Source: CAYVSF01 sp046482855
GTDB lineage: Bacteria > Bacteroidota > Bacteroidia > Bacteroidales > UBA12077
DNA: 25,703 nt
Direction of reading: 5' to 3'
NCBI GenBank assembly: GCA_046482855.1
Contig: JAWOEH010000015.1
Span: forward strand, 1-25,703
Shown here: in pieces, positions 1 through 8,221 of the stretch
How positions within the stretch are numbered: position 1 is the stretch's first letter
How the letters are laid out: every line of letters begins with the position of its first letter
Notes under the pieces: generated by a model
What the model was told of the DNA's origin: nothing
What the model saw: only the letters and a program-made list of their open reading frames with translations
Database searches by the model: none
Made by a program: the position numbers and the translations under genes

Positions 1-91
1 AATCACCTCCTGTTGGGCAGAGGCCTCAATCCACAAGAAGCACCTCCGGCGCTTCTTGTGGATTGAGGCCTCTGCCCAACAGGAGGTGATT
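1..91. repeat. Perfect 41-bp inverted repeat (fold-back) at the window end
   Basis: Bases 1-41 are the exact reverse complement of 51-91, separated by a 9-base spacer (42-50). The right arm is the natural continuation of the M1 peptidase gene on the minus strand, still coding ...NHLLLGRGLNPQE. The left arm is the same DNA turned round. It puts a stop codon into the peptidase frame at 26-28. A perfect long-arm hairpin inside a conserved coding frame exactly at a sequence end is typical of fold-back chimeras from multiple displacement amplification or assembly. A natural hairpin is much less likely, because it would truncate the protein. Confidence 0.9.
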
Positions 92-2650
92 GAAGCTATA
101 ATCTTCAAAACCTGTAGTGCCGCTAAGACGGTAGGCATAGGCCAGGGGAAGATCGGCTTCTTTCTGAAGGAACGTTCCGGCAAATAAGCGAAAGGAAAAG
201 GTGTTGCGCTTTTCGTATGAAATATTGAGCTTTAATTTTGTGAAATTCTTAAGGTGTTCGGCTTCAAGTATGGCTGTAAGAGGATTGTTGTATAGTTGAT
301 TGCTATGTGTTATAGCACCCGTAAAATGGTGCTCCATTTTGGAGAAATCGGTAAAATCAGTAAGATAACTATAGGCGAATGAAAGTGTGTTATCGGTTTT
401 GGGCATGCTTTTAGGTTCAACGAAGTCGAATGTAAGCGTGCCTGTTGTTTTTTGGTAATAGGTGCCGGCAACATTGTCTACGGCAAATTGCTTTCCTTTT
501 AGGGTGATATCAATAGCATCGAGGATATTGCTACGCAGGAATATGGGCAGATTGATACGTCCCATTCCGGCAAAGCCATTATTGCCTATGCCGTAAAGTG
601 GAATGAGGTCGTAATTGACACCATCTACCGGGAAAAACGGACTATAAAAGTACCCGCCGGCCATCAGACCGTTGTGGGAGTTCCATCCCAGCGCAGGCAC
701 AATTCCAATCTGTGTTCGATCGGGCCGTTTAATAAAAGCGTTGGGCCGAAGCATCAAGGATTCAATTTTCTTTGCAATTCCTTTGGAACGTAGCGTGTTA
801 TTTTGCCGATTGAATTCCATTGTTTGCTTTTGAGGATCAATGACAATTTTTTCTGCCGCTGATTCAGGCACATCAATCCATTTTTTTTGCGCAAACCCGG
901 AAGTCCATTTTGTAAAGAGTATACTATCATTCAAAACTCCTGCTACAGGAAAAGGGGCCTCTACTGCTCCTTTGTTTTTAACCAGCACCTTGTTGTTTTT
1001 TTTGCGTGCCAGTTTGTAGTCCATCTTTTTTGTGGAACCAATAAAATCCGTGAATAACCAGGAAAGATCTTCGCCAGTAGATTCTTCGAAGTGAGCTCTC
1101 AGATCGGCAGGGCCCGGATGTTTGAATTGCCATTTGTCAAAAAATGCTTGCATAGCCTCATCGAATGCCTTTGGCCCCATATAGTGAAAAAGGTGCCAGA
1201 AGGTGCGGCTTGTTTTGCTGTAGATGATGCCGCCATAGTTTTTCATGTCGTAGTTGTCAGCATGAAGATTGGCTGGCATATCGTTATTAGCCGAAGCCAA
1301 AAATCGGTAAAAAAGCTCGTGATAGCTTGGGTAGGTGAGGTGCTGTATTCCCAGGATGTTGCCAATTTTCTCATCATTGCCTAAGAACTTATAAAGTTTT
1401 GCTTTATTGCCATATTTGGTGTCCATGTAGCGGGTTTCGCTAAAGCTGGTGATGCCTTCGTCGAGCCAGGGATATTTGCGTTCGTCAAAACCCAGCATGC
1501 CATAGAACCAGTTGTGACCCACTTCGTGCATGATAACCATCTCCAGCATAAAATCATTCCGGGTAGGGCCAATGTTTGTAATGGTAGGGTACTCCATGCC
1601 GCCACCTGCTCCGAAGCCTGGCGATGCAACTGCTGTGCAGTGATTGTAGGGGTACTCAGCATACCACTTTGAGAAGTAAGATAGGGCATCATTGATGTAG
1701 GTATTTGCCTTTTGCCAGGCTTTGGCTTTATCGTTGGTAAAGAAAGTCCAGCTATTTACTCTACGTCCCGAGGCTAGCTTCAGGGTATCTTTTAGCACAT
1801 TAAAGCGCTTATCGGCAAACCAGGCAAAGTCGTGAATGTTCTTCTCGGTGTAGTGGAGAGTTTTTGTTTCGCCCGATGAAGCAGGAGTAATCATATCGTT
1901 GGGATTGAAACTGGAAATTTGTGCTGTTTCTTTGGCCAGCTTATTCAGCCACTCCATTTCGCTTTTTGTTTGCAAATTGCCTGTTGCAGCAACGCGGTAG
2001 TTGGCGGGCACAGTAATGTATACTTCAAAGGAGCCAAATTCAGAATAAAATTCGCCAATATCGAGATAAGACATGGCGTGCCATCCCTTGTCATCGTAAA
2101 CTGCAGGTTTTGGAAACCATTGAGTAATGGCATAGAACTGCCCACTGTGGCCCATACGACTGATACCCAGTTGAGGGATTTTCACAAGAAAAGGCGTGGC
2201 TATACGAATTTCATTGCCGGGAGCCAGGGGCTCATTAAGCAGGATCTTGCCAAAATCCTTATGCGTTGAGTCGTAGTGAAAAGATAGGGGTTGGCCAAGG
2301 CTTTCAAAGGCAAGATTGCTTATACTTCCTCTGTTAGCCGGATTTTTTAGGAGCTTGTAGCTCATGTCTTCTTCTTTGGCTAATTGTTTTGCTAAAGCCG
2401 TGGAAAGATCTTTATACCCATTGGGCCATAAATGCATATAGATATACTTGAGGGTATCGGGGGAGTTATTTTTATACCAGAAGGCCATTTGTCCCTCGAG
2501 CAAATGCTTAGTGTCGTTAAGTTTAACATGAATGGTGTAATCCACCTGTTGCTGAAAATAGGCCGATTGTCCTTTTGCTCCGATGGCAAATGTGCCAAGA
2601 ATGAAGACGATAAAAAGGAGTTTGCGGATAAAAAGATCTGTTGTGATCAT
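26..2650 (-). CDS. Secreted M1-family zinc metallopeptidase (3' end lost)
   Basis: Gluzincin aminopeptidase of family M1, expected to trim peptides outside the cytoplasm. The N terminus is a signal peptide (hydrophobic residues about 9-25, ending near AKGQS). The M1 exopeptidase-type motif GGGMEYP lies at 349-355. The zinc motif HEVGH is at 375-379, followed after 18 residues by the third ligand E398 in WLDEG, giving the full HExxH-x18-E signature. The long region after residue 600 is a less conserved C-terminal part of the kind seen in large Bacteroidota M1 proteins. Only residues up to about 866 are real: the last few (VLLVD) and the stop come from the fold-back at 1-91, so the true protein continues beyond the window. 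The gene is divergent from the beta-propeller gene, with 91 bp between the start codons. The family call is strong; the substrate is unknown. Confidence 0.93.
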   Translation of the reverse strand: MITTDLFIRKLLFIVFILGTFAIGAKGQSAYFQQQVDYTIHVKLNDTKHLLEGQMAFWYKNNSPDTLKYIYMHLWPNGYKDLSTALAKQLAKEEDMSYKLLKNPANRGSISNLAFESLGQPLSFHYDSTHKDFGKILLNEPLAPGNEIRIATPFLVKIPQLGISRMGHSGQFYAITQWFPKPAVYDDKGWHAMSYLDIGEFYSEFGSFEVYITVPANYRVAATGNLQTKSEMEWLNKLAKETAQISSFNPNDMITPASSGETKTLHYTEKNIHDFAWFADKRFNVLKDTLKLASGRRVNSWTFFTNDKAKAWQKANTYINDALSYFSKWYAEYPYNHCTAVASPGFGAGGGMEYPTITNIGPTRNDFMLEMVIMHEVGHNWFYGMLGFDERKYPWLDEGITSFSETRYMDTKYGNKAKLYKFLGNDEKIGNILGIQHLTYPSYHELFYRFLASANNDMPANLHADNYDMKNYGGIIYSKTSRTFWHLFHYMGPKAFDEAMQAFFDKWQFKHPGPADLRAHFEESTGEDLSWLFTDFIGSTKKMDYKLARKKNNKVLVKNKGAVEAPFPVAGVLNDSILFTKWTSGFAQKKWIDVPESAAEKIVIDPQKQTMEFNRQNNTLRSKGIAKKIESLMLRPNAFIKRPDRTQIGIVPALGWNSHNGLMAGGYFYSPFFPVDGVNYDLIPLYGIGNNGFAGMGRINLPIFLRSNILDAIDITLKGKQFAVDNVAGTYYQKTTGTLTFDFVEPKSMPKTDNTLSFAYSYLTDFTDFSKMEHHFTGAITHSNQLYNNPLTAILEAEHLKNFTKLKLNISYEKRNTFSFRLFAGTFLQKEADLPLAYAYRLSGTTGFEDYSFNHLLLGRGLNPQEAPEVLLVD

Positions 2651-2741
2651 ATATCGTATATTTTTATGCTTTTTGTTGATAGGGTAATTTGAGTTAAAAG
2701 TATCTTATAACCGAAGGAAAATCAAATAAAATAGTTACAAC

Positions 2742-3926
2742 ATGAAAAATATTTTTCTCACAGGCTTATTTAGCCTTCTACTGGTAAATGCCAGCGCCCA
2801 ATCTGTAACACCTGAATGGACATTTCAGACGGGGGACCCTGTATTATCTTCACCTGTAAGTGCCGGAGGCTCCGTTTTTGTTGGTACCGATGGCGGCACC
2901 ATGTATTGTCTGGAAGGTACTGATGGCGAATTGAAATGGAGTACCAAAGTAGATGGTGAAATTCGTTGTGAACCCGCTATACATGATGAGATGCTGATCT
3001 TTACAACTGGAGCCGGAAGTGTATATGCTTTGCATCAAACAACAGGAGAAAAAATTTGGCAGTTTGCTATGGGCGAAGAGCAAAAGAAGGATATGTGGGA
3101 TTATTTTTATTCCAGCCCCGTTATTCATCAAGGAAATGTGTATGTCGGCTGCGGCAATGGAAAGCTTTTTAGCTTAGCGGCCTCCACCGGCAAACAGAAT
3201 TTTGTATTTACTACTGAAGGCATTGTACATGTTAAGCCGGTTATTTACAATAATTTAGTGTGCTTTGGGAGTTACGACGGCTTTTTCTACGCAGTAAATA
3301 CAACCGATGGCACCCTAGCCTGGAAGTTTGATACTCATGGACACGAGTATTTTAAAAAGGGAGCGGTACAAAATAATGCCGGAGTGATTGGGAATACCAT
3401 TTTGTTTGGTAGCAGAGATTATAAGGTTTATGCTTTGGATGGAACAAGCGGCCAGGAAAAGTGGAATATGCACGAAAAAGGGAGCTGGGTTTCTGCGCCA
3501 ATGACCGTTGATGGTCAGTCGGTTTATTTTGGCACCTCGGATTCGCATCATTTCTATAAACTTAACAGCAACGACGGAAGCGTAACCTGGCAAAGCAATG
3601 TGCCATTGAATATTTTTGGAGGGGCTACAAAGGTAGAGGATGTTGTTTATGTAGGTTGCCTGGATGGGTGCTTATATGGTTTCTCAACGAAAAACGGCGA
3701 AAGGGTTTTTCAATTTGCAACTCCGGCAAATAAAAAGAATGCTCAGTTGTTGTTGGATGCGAATGATAAAATTGACAGAGAAAAATTGAAGCAGTATAAA
3801 ACAGGCGAACAATTATATGGGGATATCTACTCGATGGGTTCTATTTTTAGTACCCCGTTATATTTTCGCGATAAATTGGTTTTTGGTTCGTATGAAGGAG
3901 TAATTTATGCGGTACCTGTTGATTAG
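2742..3926 (+). CDS. Exported PQQ-binding-like beta-propeller protein
   Basis: A 394-residue protein with a signal peptide (hydrophobic residues 4-15, cleavage likely after ASA or AQ). It is built of repeats of the form G-x-x-Y-A-L-x-x-x-T-G-x-x-x-W. Seven copies can be read, for example YALHQTTGEKIW, YAVNTTDGTLAW and YALDGTSGQEKW, and a last GVIYAV strand could close the ring. These are tryptophan-docking motifs of the PQQ/pyrrolo-quinoline quinone repeat propellers. I see no quinoprotein dehydrogenase catalytic signature, so a binding or scaffold role outside the cytoplasm is more likely than enzyme activity. A BamB-like assembly role is possible but not shown. An insertion rich in Lys, Asp and Gln (about residues 325-355) precedes the last blade. 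The gene ends at a double hairpin. Confidence 0.85.
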   Translation: MKNIFLTGLFSLLLVNASAQSVTPEWTFQTGDPVLSSPVSAGGSVFVGTDGGTMYCLEGTDGELKWSTKVDGEIRCEPAIHDEMLIFTTGAGSVYALHQTTGEKIWQFAMGEEQKKDMWDYFYSSPVIHQGNVYVGCGNGKLFSLAASTGKQNFVFTTEGIVHVKPVIYNNLVCFGSYDGFFYAVNTTDGTLAWKFDTHGHEYFKKGAVQNNAGVIGNTILFGSRDYKVYALDGTSGQEKWNMHEKGSWVSAPMTVDGQSVYFGTSDSHHFYKLNSNDGSVTWQSNVPLNIFGGATKVEDVVYVGCLDGCLYGFSTKNGERVFQFATPANKKNAQLLLDANDKIDREKLKQYKTGEQLYGDIYSMGSIFSTPLYFRDKLVFGSYEGVIYAVPVD

Positions 3927-3990
3927 CTGCTTTCACATGGAAAGCAGATGCTGAAGATGCCCGTGTCCTCGTGGGGTGGACACGGGCATC
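3927..3990. terminator. Double hairpin between convergent genes
   Basis: Two perfect hairpins lie back to back between the beta-propeller gene (plus) and the M14 gene (minus). The first has an 8-bp stem (3927-3934 with 3940-3947, loop 5). The second has a 13-bp GC-rich stem (3956-3968 with 3978-3990, loop 9). Neither is followed by a clean T-run, so the structure fits a bidirectional terminator or mRNA 3'-end stabiliser better than a textbook intrinsic terminator. Confidence 0.6.
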
Positions 3991-4015
3991 ACTGTATTTA
4001 TAGGAGTTACATTTA

Positions 4016-6622
4016 CTATTCCATAAGCGCATTGAAGAGTAATTTATAGGTAACCGGCGTGGAGGCTCTGAATTGAGGAGCGAAGGAAAATAGCACCAGA
4101 TCGCCTTTGCCTTTTTTTACCCAAACCATAGCGGGAAGGTTCTTCAAAATATCGGAATTCTTTGCATACCCGCTAAGACGTATCTTTTCCTCGGCAAATG
4201 AAACCAGTACCCTTCGGTCCATATCAAAATAGGGAAAAGAGGTTTGAAATACAGGATTTTGACGTTGAAATACGCCAAATGTTTCAGGCATTCCTAATGT
4301 TAAAGGATGATCTTGCCGAATGGAAACGGATAAAAAGGTGCCAGCTAAATCCAATCCCTGTTCACGAGTAGTTTTCGCTACATTTTTTATGGGTAACTCA
4401 AAATTTGCCGCCTCTTGGAGCTTTGTTTCCTGAAAACCCATGAAAAGTTGGGTGGCCTCTTGCCAGGCAACTACTCTTCCGCCTTGCTGAATATACTTCC
4501 ATAAGGCTTGCATTCCTTTCTTTTCCATTCCCTTGCTGAATTCCGGCGGATATTGGCTGGCAAAATAATGGGTGTTTCGTTCATACTTGCCTTTTAGCAG
4601 TACCCCTTTGTTTTCGCTTGGAAAGATCAGGATGTCGTAGTTCTCCAGCTCTTTTTCTGCTAATTGCTCGGGGCGCAAGATATCAAAGGGAATTTTGTAA
4701 TTGTCAAACAGATAGCGCGTCCAGCCAGCATCCATATGGTGAAACCAACTTTCGATGATTCCAATTTTTGGCAATTTCAGTTCTCTTGAGTCAACCTCCG
4801 GAGTATTTGAAAGAAAATGTAAAGTGCCTTTGAAATGGGACAGCAATTGGGGCGTGTTTTTGTTTATAGGAAGTAGAAATGATCCTTTTGGTATTTCTTT
4901 ATCTTCCACAAGTAGGGATTCTTTGAGTCGGCTTACCTCCTGTTCTTCTTGCAAGGCGCTGAAAACAATACGGTAGTTGTCATTTTCGTTGGGCGAAAGC
5001 ACCAGGTGTTTTGCATTTTCAGGAATTTCAGGATGTATTGGGGTAATAGGAAATGTCACACGTTTTAAATTTATCGACTGAAAATCTGGTGGTGTATTGA
5101 TCTCAACACATGTTACTCCTTTATGTAGTGGTAACGACCAGGAAGTGATGTCATAGGGTCGTATCATTTCTCCATTTGCCGTATAATGTCGTTCAGGGAA
5201 TTTTTGCTTTTCCAGTACTTCTTTAATAAATGCGCGATAGGGTTGTGCCAGCATGATAACATAATCCCCTGTTTGATAATTACGCCCATTGAGGGTTCTG
5301 TTTTTCTTAAGCTGGTGCACCTCTACACCATGTTCATTGAGTAATTCGAGCATTACCAGGGCTTCGCTCCTATCGTGTTGTTCTCCTGGAATAATATAGC
5401 AGTAGGGAGCTTCTTGTTTTCCTTTTTTTACCTCTTTTACCGACAATGCATTTCTAAAGGCAAGAATCTCGTCCTTATGCCGAGCTGCAGTTTTAAGGTA
5501 AGAATAGGTGGAGGCGAGTTCGTAGTTGACAATATCGCTAAGGTGCCACCAGCCGCCTTCCCAGGGTTCCGGCATATTAATACTCTTTGCATATTCGCCC
5601 ATTCCTTTACCATGGGTTTTAAGTTCATTGGGTTCGATATAGATAGGTGTGGCATATTTCACGCTTGCTGCTTCGGTGAGCATGCCAATAATACCTTTCC
5701 AAATGCAGGTTTCAGTAGCGCCTGGCCAATAATCGTCAAACAAGTAGGAATGGGAAATACCCTTAAGTCCTTGCTGGGTCATATCGGTAATTGCATTGGA
5801 GCCAAAAATTTTCATCCAGTTCCAGATGCCTGCATCCACATTCTCCGCAATGGGATCGTGGGGTGGCGAAACAAAGTATCGGGGGCCGGAGCTACCCATT
5901 TGGTGTTTTTCAATCATTACCTGCGGAAACCATTCCGTATTATAGAGCTTTGCAATTGCTTTAGTATCGCTTTGCGTTAGGGTTACAAAGTCGCGATTGT
6001 TATCGTGCCCCACATATTTATGGTAAACTCCGGGAAGCCTGCTTCCTTCATAAGGGGTATTCTTATATTTTTTGTAATGTTCAACAACCAGATTCATTCC
6101 ATCGGGGTTGTGAGAAGGCACTACCATGTACACCACTTTGTTCAGCGCGTGGGTCAGATCCTCCTGCGTTTTACTTACGAGGTTGTGTGCGATAACAGGT
6201 AATGCCTGGCTAGGGGCTACCTCGTTTGCATGCATGGAGAGGGTTACCATCACAAAGACTCGCCCATTATTGATGAGTTCGGCTTTTTTTGGGGCTCCCA
6301 ATTCTGTGTTCATCGCAAGCTGACGGTTGATGGATTTAAGCTCCTGAAGATTATTAATGTTCTCTTCACTGGAGATAAAAGCAACATACATTGGGCGTCC
6401 CATTGGTGAGTCACCTATTTGCTGAAGCTTTAGCATGGGGCTTTCCTCTTCAAGCGTTTGTAAGTATTTGATAAGCTGCTCGTAGGTGAAGAGTTGGCGA
6501 TCGGTACCTGGGCTAAATCCGAAAAAGTTGGAAGGAGAGGTTTGTGCGGGTGTTTTGCCTGCGAATAGCAGGAGCAGGAGTAATAGGGTAAAAGTAACTC
6601 TGAATAGGGGGTTTTTTTTCAT
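4016..6622 (-). CDS. Secreted M14-family zinc carboxypeptidase with C-terminal GATase-like domain
   Basis: An 868-residue exported peptidase. The signal peptide has a poly-Leu core (residues 11-20) ending near TPAQT. The M14 domain carries the zinc ligands H131 and E134 (SMHANE) and H240 (EKHQMG). It also has HNPDG at 171-175, the substrate-binding NNRDF at about 208-212 and a probable catalytic Glu at 317 (TEAAS). From about residue 620 (KIGIIESWFHH onward) there is a class I glutamine-amidotransferase-like fold, also common in Bacteroidota M14 proteins; no catalytic Cys is evident to me. The start codon overlaps the stop of the upstream transposase ORF as ATGA. That overlap is new, because the IS end lies only 77 bp upstream, so the gene's native promoter may have been displaced. 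Cleavage of basic or peptidoglycan-linked peptides is possible but cannot be read from sequence. Confidence 0.9.
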   Translation of the reverse strand: MKKNPLFRVTFTLLLLLLLFAGKTPAQTSPSNFFGFSPGTDRQLFTYEQLIKYLQTLEEESPMLKLQQIGDSPMGRPMYVAFISSEENINNLQELKSINRQLAMNTELGAPKKAELINNGRVFVMVTLSMHANEVAPSQALPVIAHNLVSKTQEDLTHALNKVVYMVVPSHNPDGMNLVVEHYKKYKNTPYEGSRLPGVYHKYVGHDNNRDFVTLTQSDTKAIAKLYNTEWFPQVMIEKHQMGSSGPRYFVSPPHDPIAENVDAGIWNWMKIFGSNAITDMTQQGLKGISHSYLFDDYWPGATETCIWKGIIGMLTEAASVKYATPIYIEPNELKTHGKGMGEYAKSINMPEPWEGGWWHLSDIVNYELASTYSYLKTAARHKDEILAFRNALSVKEVKKGKQEAPYCYIIPGEQHDRSEALVMLELLNEHGVEVHQLKKNRTLNGRNYQTGDYVIMLAQPYRAFIKEVLEKQKFPERHYTANGEMIRPYDITSWSLPLHKGVTCVEINTPPDFQSINLKRVTFPITPIHPEIPENAKHLVLSPNENDNYRIVFSALQEEQEVSRLKESLLVEDKEIPKGSFLLPINKNTPQLLSHFKGTLHFLSNTPEVDSRELKLPKIGIIESWFHHMDAGWTRYLFDNYKIPFDILRPEQLAEKELENYDILIFPSENKGVLLKGKYERNTHYFASQYPPEFSKGMEKKGMQALWKYIQQGGRVVAWQEATQLFMGFQETKLQEAANFELPIKNVAKTTREQGLDLAGTFLSVSIRQDHPLTLGMPETFGVFQRQNPVFQTSFPYFDMDRRVLVSFAEEKIRLSGYAKNSDILKNLPAMVWVKKGKGDLVLFSFAPQFRASTPVTYKLLFNALME

Positions 6623-7605
6623 GATGTAGGGGGGTGTTTTATATCATTAGATGGTGTTTTTGGGGGTGGGTTTAAAAGCTTATGCTCGAGAAATTTATGT
6701 TTGCGTTTACAGTTGATCGACTTGCCTGTTTCTTTTGCTCGCAGCAGAAATTCTTTCCCTTTTATCTGATGGTTATATTCGTCTATAGAACGATACCACG
6801 ATAGGTAGTTAGAAAGGTAATCTCTTGATACCCCACGAAATTTAGAGAGCCATGCTTTTAGTGATTCTTCATATTCCCGCGTATTTTCTGTATGAAATAC
6901 CTCTTTTGGGTTTGTGTCTCCTGAATTATAACATTGAAACGAACTGGAAATTTGAGATTTGAGAGAAGAAGAATCGACGCAAATCAGGCTGTCCTTCGCC
7001 AGGTGTCCCTTTATTATAGAGAGGATCTTACTTTTTTCTCTTTCCGAGAGAATAGTATTTAATGCGCTTTTATAACGATCGCTTGAAAAAAGCACAGATG
7101 TGTTTTTATTTTTATCTGAGGGATGCTTGTTAATTCTTGGTGTTGGTAGATTGCAAATGCGTATTTCAATGATCCCTGCTAATAGTTTTGGGTAGTACGT
7201 GGCATGATTGCTAAGAAACCGATGACGCCACCGGAATGCTGTTGTAAGGTTTACTTTGCATAAGTGTGCCGATTTTCTCAAGCTGTAGCCCTTAACCAGG
7301 CACTCGCAAAATTGCCACCAATGGCCACGGCGGCGAAGTCTTGCCAATGGTGTGTTAGATAGTGAGTTAAATGTTTTTTTACATGCCCGGCATCTGAATC
7401 GCTGCATGTCCGATTGGTGTCCCCACCTCACAATTTGCTCACTAGAGCAATGGGGACATGACATATTTTCTTTGGGAGATTCGAGGGTTTTTGAAACGGA
7501 ATGGTGATTCTCAATTGTTTGAATCTTTTCTTTTAAAATTCTAAGCTGCCCTTCTGTTAGATGGCACAAATTCCGGGTGTATTTTTTAAATTGAGTGTTT
7601 TGCAT
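6619..7605 (-). CDS. IS1595-family transposase, catalytically degenerate, with read-through C terminus
   Basis: A 328-residue protein with the IS1595 plan. The N-terminal zinc ribbon has C50/C53 and C72/C75 (SCPHC...RFRCRACKKTFN). A PLARLRRR segment and a helix-turn-helix-like stretch (SLRKSAHLCKVNLTTAFRWRHRF) follow, then a DDE/N-type core. Known members read GIVEADET at the first acidic motif; here the aligned residues are GIIEIRIC, so the first catalytic Asp is Arg149 and the next Glu is Ile. The second Asp is kept (LICVD, D211). In the C-terminal motif, the usual QNVNxYHSRLKxW reads ENTREYEESLKAW, so Asn and His positions have also changed. FRGVSRDYLSNYLSWYR is well conserved. Residues after about 303 are encoded outside the IS end, in host DNA, and run to the M14 start codon. 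It is probably inactive, either as a decaying remnant or as a co-opted DNA-binding protein. Confidence 0.82.
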   Translation of the reverse strand: MQNTQFKKYTRNLCHLTEGQLRILKEKIQTIENHHSVSKTLESPKENMSCPHCSSEQIVRWGHQSDMQRFRCRACKKTFNSLSNTPLARLRRRGHWWQFCECLVKGYSLRKSAHLCKVNLTTAFRWRHRFLSNHATYYPKLLAGIIEIRICNLPTPRINKHPSDKNKNTSVLFSSDRYKSALNTILSEREKSKILSIIKGHLAKDSLICVDSSSLKSQISSSFQCYNSGDTNPKEVFHTENTREYEESLKAWLSKFRGVSRDYLSNYLSWYRSIDEYNHQIKGKEFLLRAKETGKSINCKRKHKFLEHKLLNPPPKTPSNDIKHPPTS

Positions 7606-7666
7606 AACCCACGGTTTTATAGTAAGTTATACCTTATAGTTGAAAAGATCAACTACAAACGCAAAC
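6699..7666 (-). mobile_element. IS1595-family insertion sequence with terminal inverted repeats and near-perfect 8-bp target duplication
   Basis: A 20-base motif at 6699-6718 (GTTTGCGTTTACAGTTGATC) recurs inverted at 7647-7666, with 18 of 20 bases identical; the mismatches are the central AC versus GT. These ends enclose a 968-bp unit containing all but the last 25 codons of the transposase. The flanking octamers are aaatttat (6691-6698) and aattttat (7667-7674), 7 of 8 identical. An 8-bp duplication is what this family is known to make, which supports these boundaries. The left end lies inside the reading frame, so the ORF passes through the terminal repeat. The element separates the M14 gene from whatever originally lay upstream of it. 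Confidence 0.78.
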
Positions 7667-7719
7667 AATTTTATTCACTTGACAGATTAAAACAATTTTA
7701 TACCTCCAACTGTTCTAAA

Positions 7720-7733
7720 AGGTATTAATACCT
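7720..7733. promoter_or_regulatory. 14-bp perfect palindrome just upstream of a thioredoxin gene
   Basis: The sequence aggtattaatacct is its own reverse complement and ends 8 bp before the ATG at 7742. It lies outside the IS right end (7666), so it belongs to the host leader. It could be an operator for a dimeric regulator or just an AT-rich chance palindrome. No Bacteroidota TAnnTTTG box was found in this interval. Confidence 0.3.
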
Positions 7734-7741
7734 AAAGGTCT

Positions 7742-8218
7742 ATGAAGTATTTAATTACCATTCTATTAATTAGCGTAACGGTACTTGTTTCCTCTGCACA
7801 GAAAGTTCCTACCTATACATTTAAGGAGTTTGAACCTTTCCTGCATCGCAATACAGATACTGTATATGTAATTAATTTTTGGGCCACCTGGTGCGCTCCG
7901 TGTGTTAAGGAAATCCCCCATTTTAATAAGGCCTTTCAGTACTTTCAGAATCAACCCGTGGCTTTTTATATGGTGAGTCTTGATTTTGGGCCAAATGTGC
8001 ACAGTAGGTTAGCTGCGTTTAGAACCAAGAGAAATATGTTGCCACCCATTCTTCTGCTCGATGATCCCGACAGTAATAGCTGGATTAATAATGTCAATCC
8101 CAATTGGTCCGGTGCCCTGCCTGCAACACTCATTTATCGAAAGGAGGAGGGTTCCTTCTATGAACAAACATTTTCCTACCTGGAATTAAAACAAGCAATC
8201 GAATCAAAACTTAAATAG
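7742..8218 (+). CDS. Exported TlpA-like thioredoxin-fold protein
   Basis: A 158-residue protein with a signal peptide (residues 1-20, ending VSSAQ) and one thioredoxin domain. The redox motif WCAPC has cysteines 51 and 54 in NFWATWCAPCVKEIPHF, the arrangement of TlpA/ResA-type periplasmic thiol-disulfide oxidoreductases. The later conserved Pro is in GALPATLIY. It should act outside the cytoplasm as a disulfide reductase or exchange protein. It is followed after only 3 bp by a second thioredoxin-fold gene, so the two are almost certainly co-transcribed. The partner protein cannot be named from this region: no cytochrome maturation genes are nearby. Confidence 0.9.
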   Translation: MKYLITILLISVTVLVSSAQKVPTYTFKEFEPFLHRNTDTVYVINFWATWCAPCVKEIPHFNKAFQYFQNQPVAFYMVSLDFGPNVHSRLAAFRTKRNMLPPILLLDDPDSNSWINNVNPNWSGALPATLIYRKEEGSFYEQTFSYLELKQAIESKLK

Positions 8219-8221
8219 ATT

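Noticed and set aside
5375..5980. 201-codon open frame antisense to the M14 peptidase
   Set aside because: It lies wholly inside the well-supported peptidase gene, with no promoter and no recognisable domain.
7637..7655. Small hairpin (tagttga / tcaacta) as a terminator
   Set aside because: It lies within the right inverted repeat of the IS1595 element and overlaps its inner edge, with no T-run; it is better explained as part of the IS end.
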